Source: Solirubrobacterales bacterium
GTDB taxonomy: Bacteria; Actinomycetota; Thermoleophilia; Solirubrobacterales; 70-9
DNA: 7,600 nt
Reading direction: 5' to 3'
Assembly: GCA_030152505.1 (NCBI GenBank)
Contig: JASLJO010000028.1
Coordinates: 1 to 7,600 of the forward strand
The translations under genes and the position numbers were made by a program. The notes below the pieces were generated by a model, which worked only from the letters and a program-made list of their open reading frames with translations, searched no databases and had not been told where the DNA came from. Numbering within the stretch: position 1 is the first letter of the stretch; each line of letters starts with the position of its first letter. Positions 6,415 to 7,600 of this stretch are shown here, one piece after another.

Positions 6415-6635
6415 AGCTGCTCGATCTCGAAGTCCTCGATCAGCGGGTTGGCGAGCAGCTTCTCGCAGAGCTCCGGCAACGCATCCGGCTGATCGGTCTC
6501 CAACTCGACCACCCGCCCGACCCGCACATGCCCGATCCCCTCAAAGCCGAGCGCCGGCAGCGCCCGCTCGACCGCCTTGCCCTGCGGATCGAGGATCCCC
6601 TCCTTCGGCCGGATCAGGACCCTCGCTTTCGCCAC
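6411..6635 (-). CDS. purS: Phosphoribosylformylglycinamidine synthase subunit PurS
   Basis: Small bridging subunit of 74 residues needed for assembly of PurL with PurQ in the multi-subunit FGAM synthase. Typical features are the N-terminal strand ARVLIRPKEGILDPQGKAVE, then LGFEGIGHVRVGR and a C-terminal CEKLLANPLIEDFEIE. The start is GTG at 6635, whose G is shared with the purC stop (TAGTG); GGAG in the end of purC, about a dozen nt upstream, may serve as ribosome binding site. The length fits the family (about 80). Its presence shows that PurL here is the small type needing separate subunits. Confidence 0.97.
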   Translation of the reverse strand: MAKARVLIRPKEGILDPQGKAVERALPALGFEGIGHVRVGRVVELETDQPDALPELCEKLLANPLIEDFEIEQL

Positions 6636-7483
6636 TAGAAGGAGCGCTCCGCGAGCCGCTCGTAGGCCTCGACGTACTTGGCCCGCGTCTGCTCGATCAC
6701 GTCGGCCGGCAGCTCCGGCGCCGGCGGCCGGTGGTCCCAGCCGGCGGCGTCGGCCCAGTCGCGCACGAACTGCTTGTCGAAGGATGGCTGCGTCTTGCCC
6801 GGCTCGTAGCGATCGGCGGGCCAGAAGCGCGAGGAGTCGGGCGTCAGCACCTCGTCGGCGAGGACGATCTCAGCGCCGGCGTGGCGGCCGAACTCGAACT
6901 TGGTGTCGGCGAGGATGATCCCGCGCTCGGCGGCGTGCTCGGCGCCGCGCTGGTAGACCTCGATCGAGACCCGCCGCAGCTCTTCCATCAGCGCTCGGTC
7001 GCCGACGATCTCCGCCGCCCGCTCGAAATCGACGTTCTCGTCGTGATCGCCCAGCTCGGCCTTGGTCGCCGGAGTGAAGATCGGCTCCGGCAGTCTGTCG
7101 GACTCGAGCAGGTTGGGGGGCAGCTCGATCCCGCAGACCGTGCCATCCACCCTGTATTCCTTCCAGCCCGAGCCGGAGAGGTAGCCGCGGACGACGCACT
7201 CCACCGGGTACATCTCCAGCCGCCGCACCCGCATCGCCCGCTCAGCGACCTCCTCGGGCACATCGGCGGAGAGGAAGTGGTTGGGGACGATGTCGCCGGT
7301 CAGCTCAAACCAGAATTCCGAGATCCGATTGAGGACCTTGCCCTTGTCGGGCACCGGCGTCGGCATCACCACGTCGTAGATCGAGATCCGGTCCGAGGCG
7401 ACCATCAGCAGGTCGTCCTCCCACTCGTAGATCTCGCGCACCTTGCCCGAGGAGTGGAGCTTGAGGTCGGCGACGGCAGGCAT
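6635..7483 (-). CDS. purC: Phosphoribosylaminoimidazole-succinocarboxamide synthase (SAICAR synthetase)
   Basis: ATP-dependent ligase joining CAIR and aspartate to give SAICAR. The 282 residues cover the whole family: SGKVREIYE (12-20, ATP loop), ASDRISIYDVV (29-39), PDKGKVLN (45-52), VVRGYLSGSGWKEY (97-110), LADTKFEFG (191-199) and DEVLTPDSSRFW (210-221). I start at ATG 7483, which leaves 11 residues before the SGKVREIYE motif, as in relatives, and has TAGCAT (7496-7491) 7 nt upstream, consistent with a leaderless transcript. ATG 7501, six codons further up, is equally open; neither has a Shine-Dalgarno sequence. It is the first gene of the purC-S-Q-L run within this window, and the promoter probably lies in or just beyond 7490-7600. 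Confidence 0.97.
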   Translation of the reverse strand: MPAVADLKLHSSGKVREIYEWEDDLLMVASDRISIYDVVMPTPVPDKGKVLNRISEFWFELTGDIVPNHFLSADVPEEVAERAMRVRRLEMYPVECVVRGYLSGSGWKEYRVDGTVCGIELPPNLLESDRLPEPIFTPATKAELGDHDENVDFERAAEIVGDRALMEELRRVSIEVYQRGAEHAAERGIILADTKFEFGRHAGAEIVLADEVLTPDSSRFWPADRYEPGKTQPSFDKQFVRDWADAAGWDHRPPAPELPADVIEQTRAKYVEAYERLAERSF

Positions 7484-7600
7484 TAAGCCGATGCTAACCA
7501 TCGGCGCAGCGGAGGGCGTTCGCGCCCGGGTCTGCGATCCTTCACCGGTCGATGCTCCCTCCGGAACCGAAGAGTTCGCCGCTGGTTCAGACCCTGAGGT
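7484..7600 (-). other. Region upstream of purC, no gene identified
   Basis: The purC frame stays open through these bases to the window edge, with no ATG, GTG or TTG above 7501. The reading (SGSEPAANSSVPEGASTGEG and onward) is a low-complexity, disordered-like string. It could be the end of an upstream coding region or chance in GC-rich DNA. TAGCAT at 7496-7491 is a weak -10 candidate (4 of 6 to consensus). I see no tRNA, hairpin terminator or operator here. Confidence 0.3.

Noticed and set aside
7502..7600. Possible tRNA, because of the GGTTC-like strings near 7535-7595
   Set aside because: No acceptor stem, anticodon arm or T-arm can be laid out at the right distances on either strand.

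Overview
The window looks like a chromosomal piece of a high-GC actinobacterium. The best guess is Thermoleophilia (Solirubrobacterales or a relative), based on the GC-rich third positions, the GTG and TTG starts, the PurS/PurQ/PurL type of FGAM synthase, and a secreted protein with a calcium-binding 'DxDGDGxGDE' repeat in an architecture I associate with that class. This placement is inference; the window holds no rRNA or other marker.

Right to left on the minus strand, 7483 to 3527 is a compact de novo purine operon, purC-purS-purQ-purL. Its genes overlap by 1 to 4 nt (TAGTG, GTGA, GTGA), so they are almost certainly cotranscribed and translationally coupled. PurS, PurQ and PurL together form the FGAM synthase complex, and PurC makes SAICAR. 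The first pathway enzyme, PurF, is also on the minus strand but lies about 3.1 kb further on. Only its first 133 codons (399 to 1) are in the window.

Between purL and purF sit three genes with no purine role: a plus-strand 14-helix drug:H+ antiporter of the DHA2 type (2207-3652), a divergent TetR-family repressor of the LmrA/YxaF type (1555-2181), and a secreted TSP3-repeat protein with lower GC than its neighbours (482-1504). Repressor and pump share about 25 bp of divergent control DNA. This is flanked by two nearly identical 16-bp inverted repeats (2173-2188 and 2210-2225), the most specific regulatory signal in the window and the likely TetR operators. The pump's 3' end runs 126 nt into the end of purL, codon opposite codon, so the cassette is fused tightly onto the purine operon.

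The biology is therefore housekeeping purine synthesis interrupted by a probable self-regulated efflux module plus an exported protein of unknown function. I see no mobile-element gene, CRISPR array, RNA gene or riboswitch. Nothing here is clearly a new system; the operator pair, the pump/purL junction and the secreted protein are the points worth following up.
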